NCBI RefSeq assembly: GCF_932276165.1
Contig: NC_063987.1
Coordinates: forward strand, 7,750,001 to 7,814,000
DNA: 64,000 bases
Direction of reading: 5' to 3'
Source: Plutella xylostella
Lineage: Eukaryota; Arthropoda; Insecta; Lepidoptera; Plutellidae
The position numbers and the translations under genes were made by a program. A model generated the notes under the pieces. That model searched no databases and was not told where the DNA came from. It saw only the letters and a list, made by a program, of their open reading frames with translations. Shown here one piece after another: positions 47,133 to 57,603 of the stretch. How positions within the stretch are numbered: the first letter of the stretch is position 1; the number at the start of each line of letters is the position of its first letter.

Positions 47133-47325
47133 TGGCCGAAAGTTTGTGAGTATGTGTGTATGTTTGTTTATTCTTTACCTCAAAACGGCATAACTGATAT
47201 TAATGAAATTTGGTAATGGAGCTAGCTAAGACCCTGGATGACAACAACACATGAGCTACTTTTTATCGCGGTATTCCCACAGGAAAACTTTTTAAAGCGA
47301 AGCGAAGCTTGTGGGAACAGCTAGT
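47133..47325 (+). repeat. interspersed repeat family A, copy 5 (diverged)
   Basis: Shares TTAATGAAATTTGGTAATGG, CTACTTTTTATCGCGG and GCGAAGCGAAGCTTG, ending ACAGCTAGT. Confidence 0.7.
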
Positions 47326-48261
47326 TACTTCTTTCTATATTTCATATGATATGACATCGTCCGTATGTCCTCCATTCCCTCAGAAGATCGTAGGTATGGT
47401 AGGTAGGTAGGTATCAACGAAAAAAACTTAAAAACACATACAGCACGGGTGGCCATCTATCGGATGATTTCAGAACTTTTTTTAACTTGATCTGTCAGAA
47501 AATCTTTCAAGTACATCACAGACTAGATAGGAGAATGGTTCTATTTAAATTTTGTTAAGTTGGTAGCATTGGTTACATTATTATTTCTTAGAATAAGGAA
47601 TATTGGAAAACCTCGTAGTTCAGTACTTTTGTTCCTTTATAGACAGTCATAGTCAATCAATACCTTATTTTTATATTTATCTTCGTATTATAGGGTCATA
47701 GGTAAATATCAGACAGTGATAAAAAGTATTTTTTGTCTTATTTGCTAGGATGTACGCTATAGGTACATTCTGCATAGCTACTTTTCAAGACGAAAAAAAT
47801 ACTCAATCTATCTATTTCCAATCCATAATATTTCTAGATACGAGTACAAGTCTTCGTTTTCTAGCAGTTTGCAACATTCTGTATGATAGATTTTAGCAAG
47901 CAACATAAATAGAACTATTATTCTCCGATTTTATGTAACTTGATCCACACACACACATACACACACACACATCACATATAAACTTTTACAGTAATACATA
48001 TTTAAAATAAAATAAAAGTTAACCCTATTTTAACAGTAACTATAATTGTGTACCTACTTAACTTTCTAACTTACCTATTACATAATAATACCTTTAAAAG
48101 TCTCATAATTTGTTTGCAGCCTTTGTTTGTTACTAAATTTGTAATACTATTGTAATTTACACCATTTAATTAGAAATAAGTACCTATGTGAAATGTTCAA
48201 TTATAAAATGTTTGTCGTGTAGGGATGGGCGGGGTACCCAGTAACACAGGTTTGTCACCTA
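47326..48261. other. gene-free stretch
   Basis: No gene or clear repeat apart from the (CA)n run near 47950. Confidence 0.4.
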
Positions 48262-48397
48262 GGGCCACTTGCAGAAACATATTAAATCTAGATTTAGTGT
48301 CAAATCTCGATTTAAGAAACGTCAGTCCATATCAAATTTGACACTAAATCGAGATTTATCACTAAATCTTGATTTAATATGTTGGTGCAAGTGGCCC
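48262..48397. mobile_element. MITE with GGGCCACTTGCA termini
   Basis: GGGCCACTTGCAGAAACAT and its near-complement ATGTTGGTGCAAGTGGCCC bound about 136 bp. CTAG flanks on both sides suggest a 3-4 bp target duplication (CTA or CTAG). The interior carries repeated TAAATC(T/G)AGATTTA motifs. Possibly PIF/Harbinger-derived. Confidence 0.75.
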
Positions 48398-49207
48398 CTA
48401 GTACAGGGGCCCTTGCAACTTGCACGATTTATATCTAATCCTTTTTCTGAGTATCTCTCTGACCAGTATCAATAAAAAAACACAATAAAAAAATGAATGA
48501 TATGAATGAATGAGTTATCTAGCTAGTCTGTGGTTCATTCGTTGTCTATGAGGTTGTCTATGAGTTGTCGATAGTGTTTTTTTTTCTCTATGGTTGAGTC
48601 GAGTCGGGTGTGACCAGATTTAGCGGAATTCTGCGATTTTAGCAGCATTATGTGGCAGATTAGAAAAAGTTGGCAGTTTCAAGCAGAATTCATAAAAACA
48701 TTGGCATAATAGCATTATGTAAATTTTATAAGTTATGTGGGATATTTGCGAAAGAAACAATAAAATCTAAGTACCATTTTTAATTTAAAAAGTGCCTTTT
48801 ATTTTCTTTACTGCGTACTGGCAACTCTATTTTAAGGGGAATTCCCCGTACTTCTATTCGAGTTGTACTTGTATGCAGGCTTACAGAGAAAAGTGCCGAC
48901 ACACTAGACGCGGTATACGGACGCGGCTGTCAGACGCGACTTAAAGGTATCTAGGTAAGGAATGTACACTACGCTGTTCAAACTATCGGACTCACTAACT
49001 TTGTAAAAGAACGATGAGACGGGTACGGTGTATAAATTGTATGCGCCAAATCATATTTATTATGGTTAAAACAGCACAAATTTCGACTGCTTTTTAAAAA
49101 AAAAATATCGACGGCTCAGATGTCACAGAACATGTGTAAACATTTTCTTAATTTAAAAAAAAGATATAAACCAAACCTTTTATATTTTTTATTAACTTGA
49201 ACTTTAA

Positions 49208-49332
49208 GGGCCTTACCACAAAAACTTAGACAGTATTTAACAGGTGTTTAGAGCTGTCAAACGCCTACAAAATCTGTCAAATTTCGTTTTAAACACTAGT
49301 TAAACAGTGTTTAAAGTTTTTTGTGGTAGCAC
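49208..49332. mobile_element. short MITE, TTACCACAAAAACTT family
   Basis: TTACCACAAAAACTTAGACA on the left pairs with the complement of GTTTAAAGTTTTTTGTGGTA on the right. About 125 bp, non-coding, 0.2 kb upstream of the MYG1 promoter. Confidence 0.75.
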
Positions 49333-49429
49333 AGTAACAGTTTAAAAATTGTTGGCAAATTTTACCCGAGTACTTAGCTAGCTAGATAATTTTAAACACA
49401 GAGTACATTATTTATACTGATTTTAAATC

Positions 49430-49555
49430 TGGCCACACTTCCGTTCCGTCACGATCAGCCATTTTTTCTCATGTCGTGTGGATTCCGGTTTTCATTCGGT
49501 TTGGCATCTTCAAAATAATGTAAGTGAATTTATTATAATTAAGTTTTAAATAGTG
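49430..49555 (+). promoter_or_regulatory. MYG1 promoter / 5' UTR
   Basis: The GC-richer stretch (CACTTCCGTTCCGTCACGAT, TCATGTCGTGTGG) just upstream of the MYG1 ATG fits a TATA-less housekeeping promoter. The exact start site is not visible. A GTAAGTG at 49519 looks like a donor and could mark an alternative leader exon that bypasses the ATG at 49556. Confidence 0.45.
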
Positions 49556-52500
49556 ATGTTATTTACTTTTATACGCCGGTATAGTAGTGTTTTATATTGT
49601 ATCGCGAAACCATCTGTAGTGCGCCCTACTCGATTTTCTACTTCCAAATACCAAGTGACAATGAAGGTTAGAATTTCATGTTATTTTGCTTTTAGCGTTC
49701 TATTGCGTTATAGTAATGCTTGAGGTAGACGGTGGATGAATAAATAATCAAATATTATCATTATTTTATCGGTAAGATGACTTAAGTATTGCTAGCGAGG
49801 TTATGGACCTAGTCAACCGCTCACGAAAATGGCTCCCGCGCGTTGTCGCCCAAACGCAATCTCCAATTTTCTAAAAGTACCTAGGTACTTAGTATTATTT
49901 AGAAGTGCAATCTGTCATGTCATTAATACCTTTATTATATCCTAGGTGAGATCCTAGGTCATGACTTTATTTAATTTATTTGATATGTGAGTAAAATGCT
50001 CCGCTCGGGAGCCATTTTCGCGCGCGGGAGCGAAACGTTTTGATGGGGCATCGTTTTGAAATGAGTGTACCTACCCATTTCTTGGTAATCTTGCTTGGTA
50101 CAGCTACCCTACCGGTGTGTATACCACATGCAAGACACCTGATATGGCCCTTTTTAGGGTTCCGTAGCCAAAATGGCAAAAACGGAACCCTTATAGTTTC
50201 GTCATGTGCGTCTGTCACAGCCGATTTACTCGGAAACTATAAGTACTACAGTGATGAAATTTGATGGGAATATGTGTTGTATGAACCGCTACAAAAATAT
50301 GACACTAAATAGTAAAAAAAAGAATTGGGGGTGGGGCCCCCCATACATGTAACTGAGGGATGAAATTTTTTTTTTCGATGTACATACCCGTGTGGGGTAT
50401 CAATGGAAAGGTCTTTTAAAATGATATAAAGTTTTCTAAAAAACATTTTTCTTAAAGTGAACGGTTTTTGAGATATCAGCTCTCAAAGTCGTAAAAAGTA
50501 TGTCCCCCCCCCTCTATTTTTATAACTACGGGGTATAAAATTCTTAAAAAAATAGAGGTGATGCATGCTAATTAACTCTTTCAACGATTTTTGGTTTGAT
50601 CAAAGTATCTCTTATAGTTTTTGAGATAGGTTGATTTAAGCTACGGAACCCTTTGTGCGCGAGCCCGACTCGCACTTGGCCGGTTTTTAAAATCATAAGC
50701 CATGTCTGTACCTAGTTATCTTTACTGTACATTTTCTAGGAAGAAACTAACTAAGCTAACTTGTCTTTGTGTGTGTGGCCGCACAAAGGTGAGGATTAGC
50801 CAGTTCGATCATTACATCTACTATAGAAAGGCAATATATTGTGTCTTATCTTGTGTTCCCAAAATTATAACAATCATAACTTCTCTACAATATAGCGTAG
50901 GGGTACAGTTGTCAGTCTTTGTCTACTCTGGTACCCAGGGTGAGCTGGACTCGAAAAGATACTATTCAGCTGTGTCAATTATGTTACATCTAGTAAAATA
51001 ATATAATTATGTCCTTGTTACAGATTGGTACGCACGATGGAGTCTTCCACTGTGATGAGGTGCTGGCCTGCTACATGCTCAAGAGGCTACCCCAATACAA
51101 AGAGGCCGAGATAGTCCGCAGCCGTGATCCAGCCATACTAGCTGAATGTGACATTGTGGTTGATGTCGGTGCAGTATTTGACCATGCCAAGAAGCGATAT
51201 GATCATCACCAGAGAGAATTCACTGAGACTTTAAGCACAGTCAGAAAAGATCTGGGCGATCAATTTAAAATCAAGTAAGTTTATGTTGATTTATGTGCTC
51301 AAATTCAGGTAGGTACTTACTTAATGTAAAAATTATTAGTTTTGCTAAGCTCACATAATTTTTCATATCTGTGCATAGTTTACGGTGGATGCACATGTAT
51401 GAAACATTGGCTCAAGTATGCAAAGCTAAGCTAAACTACCTTAGTTATGCTAGGAGTGGACTTTTGGCTTTAATGTTAACTGAGTCTAATCTTTATTAAC
51501 TTTTTAGAGTGGTTGAGAATAAAATCCTATTTTCTATAATAATCACCACAGAAGATTAAATTCGTATATTATAATTATAATACATATATATTTGTATAAG
51601 TTATCTTCTATTTAATTCTTGTTTGGAAATTATTAGATTTTTCATTTGCTTTACAGACTCAGTTCCGCTGGTTTAATATACGCTTTTTATGGAGAAGAAC
51701 TGATCCAAGGCTTGGCCCCAAAAGAAGTTCCACTTACCCCACATGACCTAAACATTATATTTAAAAAAGTATATGAGAACTTCATACAAGAAATAGATGC
51801 GATTGACAATGGGGTGCCAATGACTGATGAAGAGCCGAGATATAAGATACAAACCCATTTGAGCAGGAGAGTGGGTCGGCTGAATCCGGAATGGAATACC
51901 AATCAGACTGTTAACACAGATGAAATTTTTCAGAAAGCTATGAACCTGGTCAGTGAAGAATTTTTGTATACAGTTAATTATTTCATATCTGTTTGGCTGC
52001 CTGCCCGAGACAGTGTAAAATCTGCCATTGAAAGTAGATTTGAGGTGCACAAATCTGGAAATATTGTCGAGTTTACCGAGCGGTTTCCTTGGAAAGAACA
52101 TCTTTTTGATATTGAAGAAGAGATGGGTCTGAAGGATGAGATCAAGTATGTCATCTTCAATGATAAACCCAACTCATGGAGGGTGCAGGCTGTGCCTCAG
52201 AATCCGTCCAGCTTTGTGACCAGGTGAGACACAGTTGTGGTTTTATTTTTTATATCATAGAAATAGTCTGATAGACCTGATAAGTCAGGTTGATTACTTA
52301 CAACTCTCTCAGCACAGGCTTGCTTATGTTGGGTAGTGTGGTGGACTAGGCCTAAAACCTTTCCTTCATTGGATGGAGACCTGTGCCCCAGCAGTGGAGA
52401 CATGATGGGTTGTGAGTTGTGATGATGATGATGATGACGATGACATGTTCTTATGGTGCAGGAAATAAGAAAAACATTGTGACATGTGAACAATGGATAC

Positions 52501-52793
52501 CTGCACATCTAGGTTTATTGAATCTAGATATTGTGTGAACCAAGTGGACCACATCCTTCCTGCAGAGAATAGAATAGAAGAACAATATGAGTCAGTGCTT
52601 AATTATTCATGTAAATTACTGCTTTATTTTCAGGAAACCACTGCACAAGGAGTGGTGGGGAGTTCGAGATGAGATGCTGAGTGACATAGCCGGTATCAAA
52701 AACTGTGTATTTTGCCACAGCACTGGATTCATTGGTGGCAACACCACAAAAGGAGGAGCACTCCAAATGGCTGTGGCAAGTCTAGAAGCATAA
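49556..52793 (+). CDS. MYG1: MYG1 exonuclease (UPF0160 family), four coding exons
   Basis: A 362-aa protein from exons 49556-49666, 51024-51274, 51657-52223 and 52634-52793, with junctions AAG|GTTAGA, TTACAG|ATT, CAA|GTAAGT, TTACAG|ACT, CAG|GTGAGA and TTTCAG|GAA. All joins keep the frame. The protein is collinear with known MYG1: IGTHDGVFHCDE at residues 38-49, RDP, VDVG, the metal-binding DHHQ at 97-100, KLSSAGLIY across the exon 2/3 join, EIDAIDNG, RRVGRLNP, WLPAR, PWKEHL and a C-terminal STGFIGGNTTKGGA. MYG1 is a 3'-5' RNA exonuclease of the DHH-like type that acts on pre-rRNA in nucleoli and on transcripts in mitochondria. Exon 1 encodes MLFTFIRRYSSVLYCIAKPS, rich in Arg/Ser without acids, which looks like a mitochondrial targeting sequence. 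The length is close to the human protein. Intron 1 holds a DNA element and intron 3 a SINE. Confidence 0.95.
50156..50685 (+). mobile_element. GGGTTCCGTAGCC-family element, copy 2, in MYG1 intron 1
   Basis: Almost identical to 45612-46165 along its whole length. It differs mainly by a shorter GTCCGTCT tract, a few bases missing in the TACTTATAAAAT region and near the right end. Same orientation as MYG1 and as copy 1. The high identity implies recent movement of the family. Confidence 0.85.
52290..52577 (+). mobile_element. SINE/LINE tail composite in MYG1 intron 3
   Basis: The first part contains TGTGGTGGACTAGGCC, CCCCAGCAGTGGAGACATGA and a GATGATGATG run, like RTE-type tails. The second part (52450-52577) contains ACATTGTGACATGTGAAC, CCTGCACATCTAGG and the terminal AGAGAATAGAATAGAA, which matches the body and AATAGA tail of the SINE at 8237. 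The tRNA head is missing. It fills most of the 410-bp intron. Confidence 0.6.
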
Positions 52794-52972
52794 TATTTTT
52801 TTTGTCATTTCACGAATAATGTTATTAGAATAGTAGCTGGAATCTAGCTCAGGTAAATATTATGTTTTTGATTTTTTTCAATTATCATGTTTGTCAATCT
52901 GTGAACCTGATATATTTTTTGTATGTATTAGTTTTGTTGGTGCATAAATATTGTATAAAGACAATTTAATCA

Positions 52973-52978
52973 ATAAAT
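52973..52978 (+). terminator. MYG1 polyadenylation signal
   Basis: The AATAAA hexamer lies 180 bp after the MYG1 stop codon in an AT-rich 3' UTR and is followed by a TG/T-rich stretch (CCTGTATTTT). This is the best candidate for the transcript end. Confidence 0.65.
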
Positions 52979-54154
52979 ATCAGCACAACTCCTGTATTTT
53001 CATCAAAAGTCTTAAAGCAATTTTAAAATGCGTTTAGAGAAACCCATTTTACAGAATTTTCCGTTCTAAAATACAATGTGACTAGGATTTGCCATTAAAT
53101 TATTTTTACTAAAGTTAAAGTTATGGATACGCCTGAGGTTTCGAGACGACATGCGATAGTGCTCAAGTTAACAATATGAAACATAGAGTCGGACAATGTT
53201 ATCACACAAAACGGGTAGTTTTTTTTAAATACAAAATTGTATCCGTAAATTAATTAACAAGACGTACCTACCACGTAAGGGTCAGAAATCACTAAGACTA
53301 ATATTGTTGTAGTTGCCCGAATAACGAATAAATTTTAATGTATTGATTGTTTTGTAAAGTTACTATTGTCAGACTCTATAGTATATTTTAATAAAGGTGC
53401 CCATATTTTTATGGGTTCTTCGATATTATAATGTTTTAAAGGAAACTTCCTTCTATGAAACTTATTTCTAGCGCCAGTCCTTCCGAAATCTCAGTCAGGT
53501 TGTTTTTTTTTAAATCATTTTATATGGAAATTGAGGTACATACTTTAAGTGAACCGACTCTGATCGGATTTACACCCCTTGTTTAACAAATATTAGAGCA
53601 AACTATTGAAAAATCTGTCTTAAGGTAGAATATAGTTTGCCTATTTTGATACCGAACAACAACTCTGTCTTCAATATCGATACAATAACTATATTAGATC
53701 AGTTTGATCTTTCTTTGCTAAGTTCATTGGTAAAGTTTCCCCTTTATAATGTTTGTTTGTTTTTTTACTAATAACTTAAATTCTAGGACCTCAGTTTCGA
53801 AGCAACCACATGCATAGTCAAAATGTTAAATAGTTTTGACTACAGCATCGAAAGCTTTCTGAAATTGGTGGTAAATCCTTCAAGTTCTTATCATTATTCT
53901 TTAAAAAACATGTGTAGTAAATGCTACTGAAAAAAAATCCATATAAGTACTTTTATAGGTTGTTGATTTTATGGTAATGTTTGCTAGGAAACACATGGTT
54001 CTTATTTCGTAGCGCCACTCCTCTAGAAATCTATGTCAGGCAGTTTTTTTGACATTTTATACCTTTTTGTTATGGAAATTGGGTTACATAAATTAACTGA
54101 ACCGATTCTGATCCGAGCACTCCTTGTATATGTAACAAATAACTATTACAAATA

Positions 54155-54505
54155 TCAAAATAGTATCAATGAAAAATCTGCCATAAGGTAGGTATAAGGG
54201 TGCTTACATTCCATAGGCCGAAACATCTTTCAACAGCATTTCTTGTCCTTATGTGGCATCTGTTATAGGTACTGCTCCTCACATGGTGTTGCACGATGCA
54301 ATACCAGAGTGAACAAGAGTGATGTATGTAGTTGTAAACGTACATTTATACATGTACATACACACACAAACTATATCCACATCCATAGGGATACCTTTTG
54401 GAGTTTGCTGATTTTGATACTAAACAACGAGCACAGACTTGAGTTGTTTAGTACCTATCAAAATCAGCAGCTTATGGCAGATTTTTTAATGATACTATTT
54501 TGATG
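54155..54505. mobile_element. inverted-repeat element with inner hairpin
   Basis: ATCAAAATAGTATCAATG and AAAAATCTGCCATAAGG on the left are inverted as CTTATGGCAGATTTTT and ATGATACTATTTTGAT on the right. Inside it, GCTGATTTTGATACTAAAC pairs with GTTTAGTACCTATCAAAA at 54405-54467. Non-coding. It is embedded in the second duplicated unit. Confidence 0.6.
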
Positions 54506-54555
54506 CCAAACAACTAACATCTTCGATACATTGAATATATTAGTTCCATTACGAC

Positions 54556-55615
54556 TAGGGTTTCTGCTCGAGAATTCTCGAGCTCGAGAAGATTCGAGAA
54601 ATTCGGCTTGGTTCGAGACGAGAAAAAAATCTGAAGACTCGAGAATTTCTCGAGCCTTGAGATAAAAATTAATTCAATTATAATTTTCCTTTTTCCTGCG
54701 CCGCTTAACAACACACACGCATACCATGCCGTGTATTATGATTTATTATGTTTCATCTGCATTTAAGCTAGATGCTGTACTGATAATACTAATGAATGAT
54801 TAAAAGATAAGGTAGTAATACTGTTTCTTAGTTCAGGTGGACCAAAAGAAGTCATCCGATCTTGTTTAGCTCTAATTTTTTTTCTAAATGGAAAACTTCA
54901 ATTCTGTTTTTTGATTATGTTTATTTGAACCTTTACAATATTATTGGTAAAGTCGAGAAGATGATATCGGCCAAATAGGCGTCGTCACAATTGATTGCCA
55001 TACGGGCTCGTTTTATGGCATTTCTCATCACTTCAGCGAAAACTTCGGGCGAGAGATTCTCGCACTCATGTCGAATGTTATCCTTAAGGGCTTCCAGAGA
55101 CACGGGTTTATTCACATAAACACGGGACTTCAAAAAACCCCAGAAAACTGCCTGAAACGGTTAAATCGGGCGATATTGCAGGCAAAAATGTAAGATAAAA
55201 CGAAAAAAAGGCGATCCGAAAACTGAATAAACACAATTATTCCGCGTTCTTGGGGAGTATCACTCCACGGCTTCTTGTATCCTACTTGTCTAGTCCACCA
55301 ATATCAAAATTGATTTGAAATTGGCGGCCATTTGCACAAATGAGAGCAACTTCCACTAGGGTGATTATTTTTGGCCCACCTTGTACAAATAATTAGTAGC
55401 TAGCTAGACAGCTAATTTATTAGTAATAGGAGAGTATTTTCTTTGTGATTAAGTTGACAAAGTAAAAAAAAAAAGATTTTGTGTTTTAAAAAAAAATTAA
55501 AGCTTTTTCTAAAGGTCTTCTTAGAAAGGCTCGAGACTCGAGAAGATTCGAGAATTTGGGCTCGAGAATTCTCGAAGCTCGAGAACGAAAACAGGTCGAG
55601 AAATCAGAAACCCTA
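54556..55615. mobile_element. non-autonomous hAT-type element with exact 8-bp target duplication
   Basis: Ends TAGGGTTTCTG and CAGAAACCCTA are perfect 11-bp inverted repeats. The 8-bp sequence ATTACGAC flanks both sides (54548-54555 and 55616-55623), as hAT transposases produce. The subterminal regions are built of CTCGAGAATTCTCGAG-type palindromes at both ends. Instead of a hAT transposase the interior contains a mariner-like transposase fragment. Confidence 0.88.
54933..55385 (-). pseudogene. mariner-like transposase fragment inside the hAT element
   Basis: The minus-strand frame at 55133-54933 reads SRVYVNKPVSLEALKDNI, RHECENLSPEVFAEVMRN and KRARMAINCDDAYLADIIF, matching the C-terminal tail of mariner/Tc1-superfamily transposases. 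Upstream DNA to 55385 contains degraded coding sequence and the terminus-like GTACAAGGTGGGCCAAAAA. The catalytic region is frameshifted and the opposite terminus was not found. Confidence 0.7.
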
Positions 55616-55827
55616 ATTACGACCTTTCTTTGCTAAGTTCATTGGTAAAGTTTCCCCTTAATAATGTTTTTTTTTTTTACTTCATCAAGTTCTATGACCT
55701 CAGTTTCTGAAAGACCAATTGAAGTCACCACCAAGTGCCTAGTCAAAATTTTAGATAGTTTTGACTACGGCATCGATGCGAAAGCTTTCTGAAATTGGTG
55801 GTAAATCCTTCAAGTTTCATTAATAAT

Positions 55828-55950
55828 TTAACACGCTAAGCGCCATGTGTATCGTTTTCGATACACACTGTACAATACAAACACTTGTGTATCTTTTTCG
55901 ATACACGTACACTAGCCAAGTCTTTAGCCTTGTGTATCGTAAACGCGCAC
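55828..55950 (+). mobile_element. TTAA-bounded end with repeated palindromes
   Basis: TTAA (55828-55831) is followed by CACGCTAAGCGCCATG and by the hairpins GTGTATCGTTTTCGATACAC (55847-55866) and GTGTATCTTTTTCGATACAC (55887-55906), then a half-copy at 55932. TTAA next to a structured terminus is the pattern of piggyBac-type elements. The matching right end was not identified with certainty. Confidence 0.45.
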
Positions 55951-56723
55951 AGTTCTCATACAATTTCTTCCACGAAAATATTGCTCTGGCCTACGGGAAT
56001 TTTCTGTTGTATTGGGGTTGGGATTGGTTAATTTTTTTTGAAATTATTAAGAAAAATGTATGGGGAAGTAAAAAAAAATACATATTTTTTAATTTTCTAG
56101 TTTTATTATGAAAAATCAATAAGTAACAAAAGGTTTAAGCTTAGAAAGTAATGTTATCCTATATCTAATATAGTTAGTGTGTATTATTGAAACAAATTTT
56201 GCAAATAATGGGAGGTTTTCAACCATAGACAACGTCCATATTAGACAAAACCCGACAATAGATGGCGCTAGTAAATCTTCATACTGAACAGGACTGCATA
56301 TTTTTTTATAGCCGGCATGGATTCGAGTCCTTTCAGCCAATACAAAAATCCATGTTTATTCCACAGAATAATACTATGATTAAATAGTTTGCCTACAAGT
56401 TGCCTATTAGGCAAATATTGCAAAATACAAATGATTTCGTAGCATAACTGGTATTTGTTGAGAACGTGCAAACTAATAATAATAAATTGCTGTTATATGT
56501 AGTTATACATAATATTAAGTGTGAACTAGTTGAGATCATCTGCATCCTCTGTCCATGTCCGAGGCGCGACCGCCGTGTGTAAGTATCATAATTATTCTGA
56601 GGCACGTTGGAAGTAATGATTTCTCTATGGTAGAGCAGACATTAGTAGGTGGGTACTTAGTTTTCTCTACCCACACCACAAAACTAAAGTTTTCCAACTC
56701 TCTGAATAGCATTTATAGTAGAT

Positions 56724-56828
56724 ATGTCGTCGTGTTGTATTGTAGCTTACTGTAGAGAAAGGGGGGTGCACAAAATTCCACAAAACGAAACAAGACGGGC
56801 AAAATGGATGGAAGCATTGGGTTTCTAA
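56724..56828 (+). pseudogene. THAP zinc-finger, N-terminal fragment
   Basis: A 34-codon frame starting ATGTCGTCGTGTTG: MSSCCIVAYCRERGVHKIP followed by NETRRAKWMEALGF and a stop. The Cys-Cys pair, H-IP and RR-KW spacing are those of the first half of a THAP (C2CH) DNA-binding domain, found at the N-terminus of P-element-like transposases and host THAP proteins. The second half with the last Cys and His is absent, so this is a truncated remnant. Confidence 0.7.
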
Positions 56829-56834
56829 AATCAA

Positions 56835-57352
56835 ATGACTTTTTGCTTTTACTGTTACATTGTATACAATATGTTTCCTCATCTCTGATGCAACCATGCC
56901 AGTAATATAATAGTCAGCATTAAAAAAAGCTACTCTGAATGACATTAAAAAATATTCGTCATACATATTCAGAGACGTCTTTAAGTTTTCCCTCCCTGAG
57001 AGCTGGGAAAACAATTCTATATCAGCCATATCCAAATCAGGTATAGCCGAGTTACTCGTAATATCTCGGAAACTTTCAGGTTCCGGCACTTTTATTTTGA
57101 ATACGACTTCCGAGTCGGTTACAACTGGTCCAAACAGCTTATCGTAATCTTCAAGTCTGTAACAATAAACAAATAGTTTAGTAGGTATGAAAAGGCAGTG
57201 TAGCTGCATTTGTGGTCAACTGCAAATCAACAATAATATTTAGTTACGTACCTCTGGACAAGCACTGCTTTCTTTCCAGAGAGTTTTGCTTTGCGTTTTC
57301 GCAGCTCGTCCTTCAAGCGTACAGTTGACCATGATCCATAGTCTTTTCCCAT
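56835..57352 (-). pseudogene. SAP-domain protein fragment, two exons
   Basis: Exon 57352-57252 encodes MGKDYGSWSTVRLKDELRKR and KAKLSGKKAVLVQ, a SAP (DNA-binding helix-extended-helix) motif. A 95-bp intron (CAGAG|GTACGT ... TTACAG|ACTT) leads to the exon from 57156, encoding LEDYDKLFGP, DLDMADIELFSQLSGREN and ADYYITGMVASEMRKHIVYN. The SAP followed by 'Y-I-G-VA--M-K-I-Y-V' resembles insect proteins that continue into a SWIM finger and a YqaJ-type nuclease domain, which occur in multicopy, transposon-like genes. The continuation is lost near 56835, where the plus-strand THAP fragment begins. Confidence 0.65.
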
Positions 57353-57603
57353 GATTTTTTCAAGGTCCGGAGTACAGGCACGGGTAAATCGTAATGGCAA
57401 GCAAGGGTCCAGGGGGAGTGCAAAGGTCGGTCGGGTATAGAAGTCACAAAAGTCCAAAAGAATAGCCAGAGTCGTCGAAATTATCACAAAACACAGCACC
57501 GGAGACATTCGCGTAGCTACAAGAGAAACCGAATGAACATTTGTTTTGTAGTAGGTCTGTGACATTTGTCATCTCCGTTTCCTCAGAAGAATGTAGCTCA
57601 CTA

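Larger units (their letters stand above)
53409..55828 (+). repeat. tandemly duplicated repeat unit; second copy interrupted
   Basis: Unit 1 (about 53409-53890) and unit 2 (about 53953-54555 continuing at 55616-55820) share, in order, TAGCGCCA.TCCT....AAATCT, TATGGAAATTG, TGAACCGA.TCTGATC, TTTCTTTGCTAAGTTCATTG and AAAGCTTTCTGAAATTGGTG. Unit 2 is interrupted by a hAT-type element exactly between CATTACGAC and CTTTCTTTGC, and carries extra inverted-repeat sequence at 54155-54505. The identity is moderate, so the duplication is older than the hAT insertion. Confidence 0.7.

Noticed and set aside
51009..51023. ATG at 51009 as the start of MYG1
   Set aside because: The bases from the ATG to 51023 (TCC TTG TTA CAG) are the pyrimidine tract and AG of the splice acceptor. 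The exon joins in phase to the presequence exon at 49556-49666.
52366..52508. His-rich and Ser-rich frames near 52.4 kb
   Set aside because: They are translations of the GATGATGATG run at the end of a repeat within MYG1 intron 3.
56700..56835. Continuation of the SAP protein as KSHLILETQCF and beyond
   Set aside because: These residues are antisense to the THAP frame and lack the SWIM finger spacing expected next. I stop the fragment near 56835.
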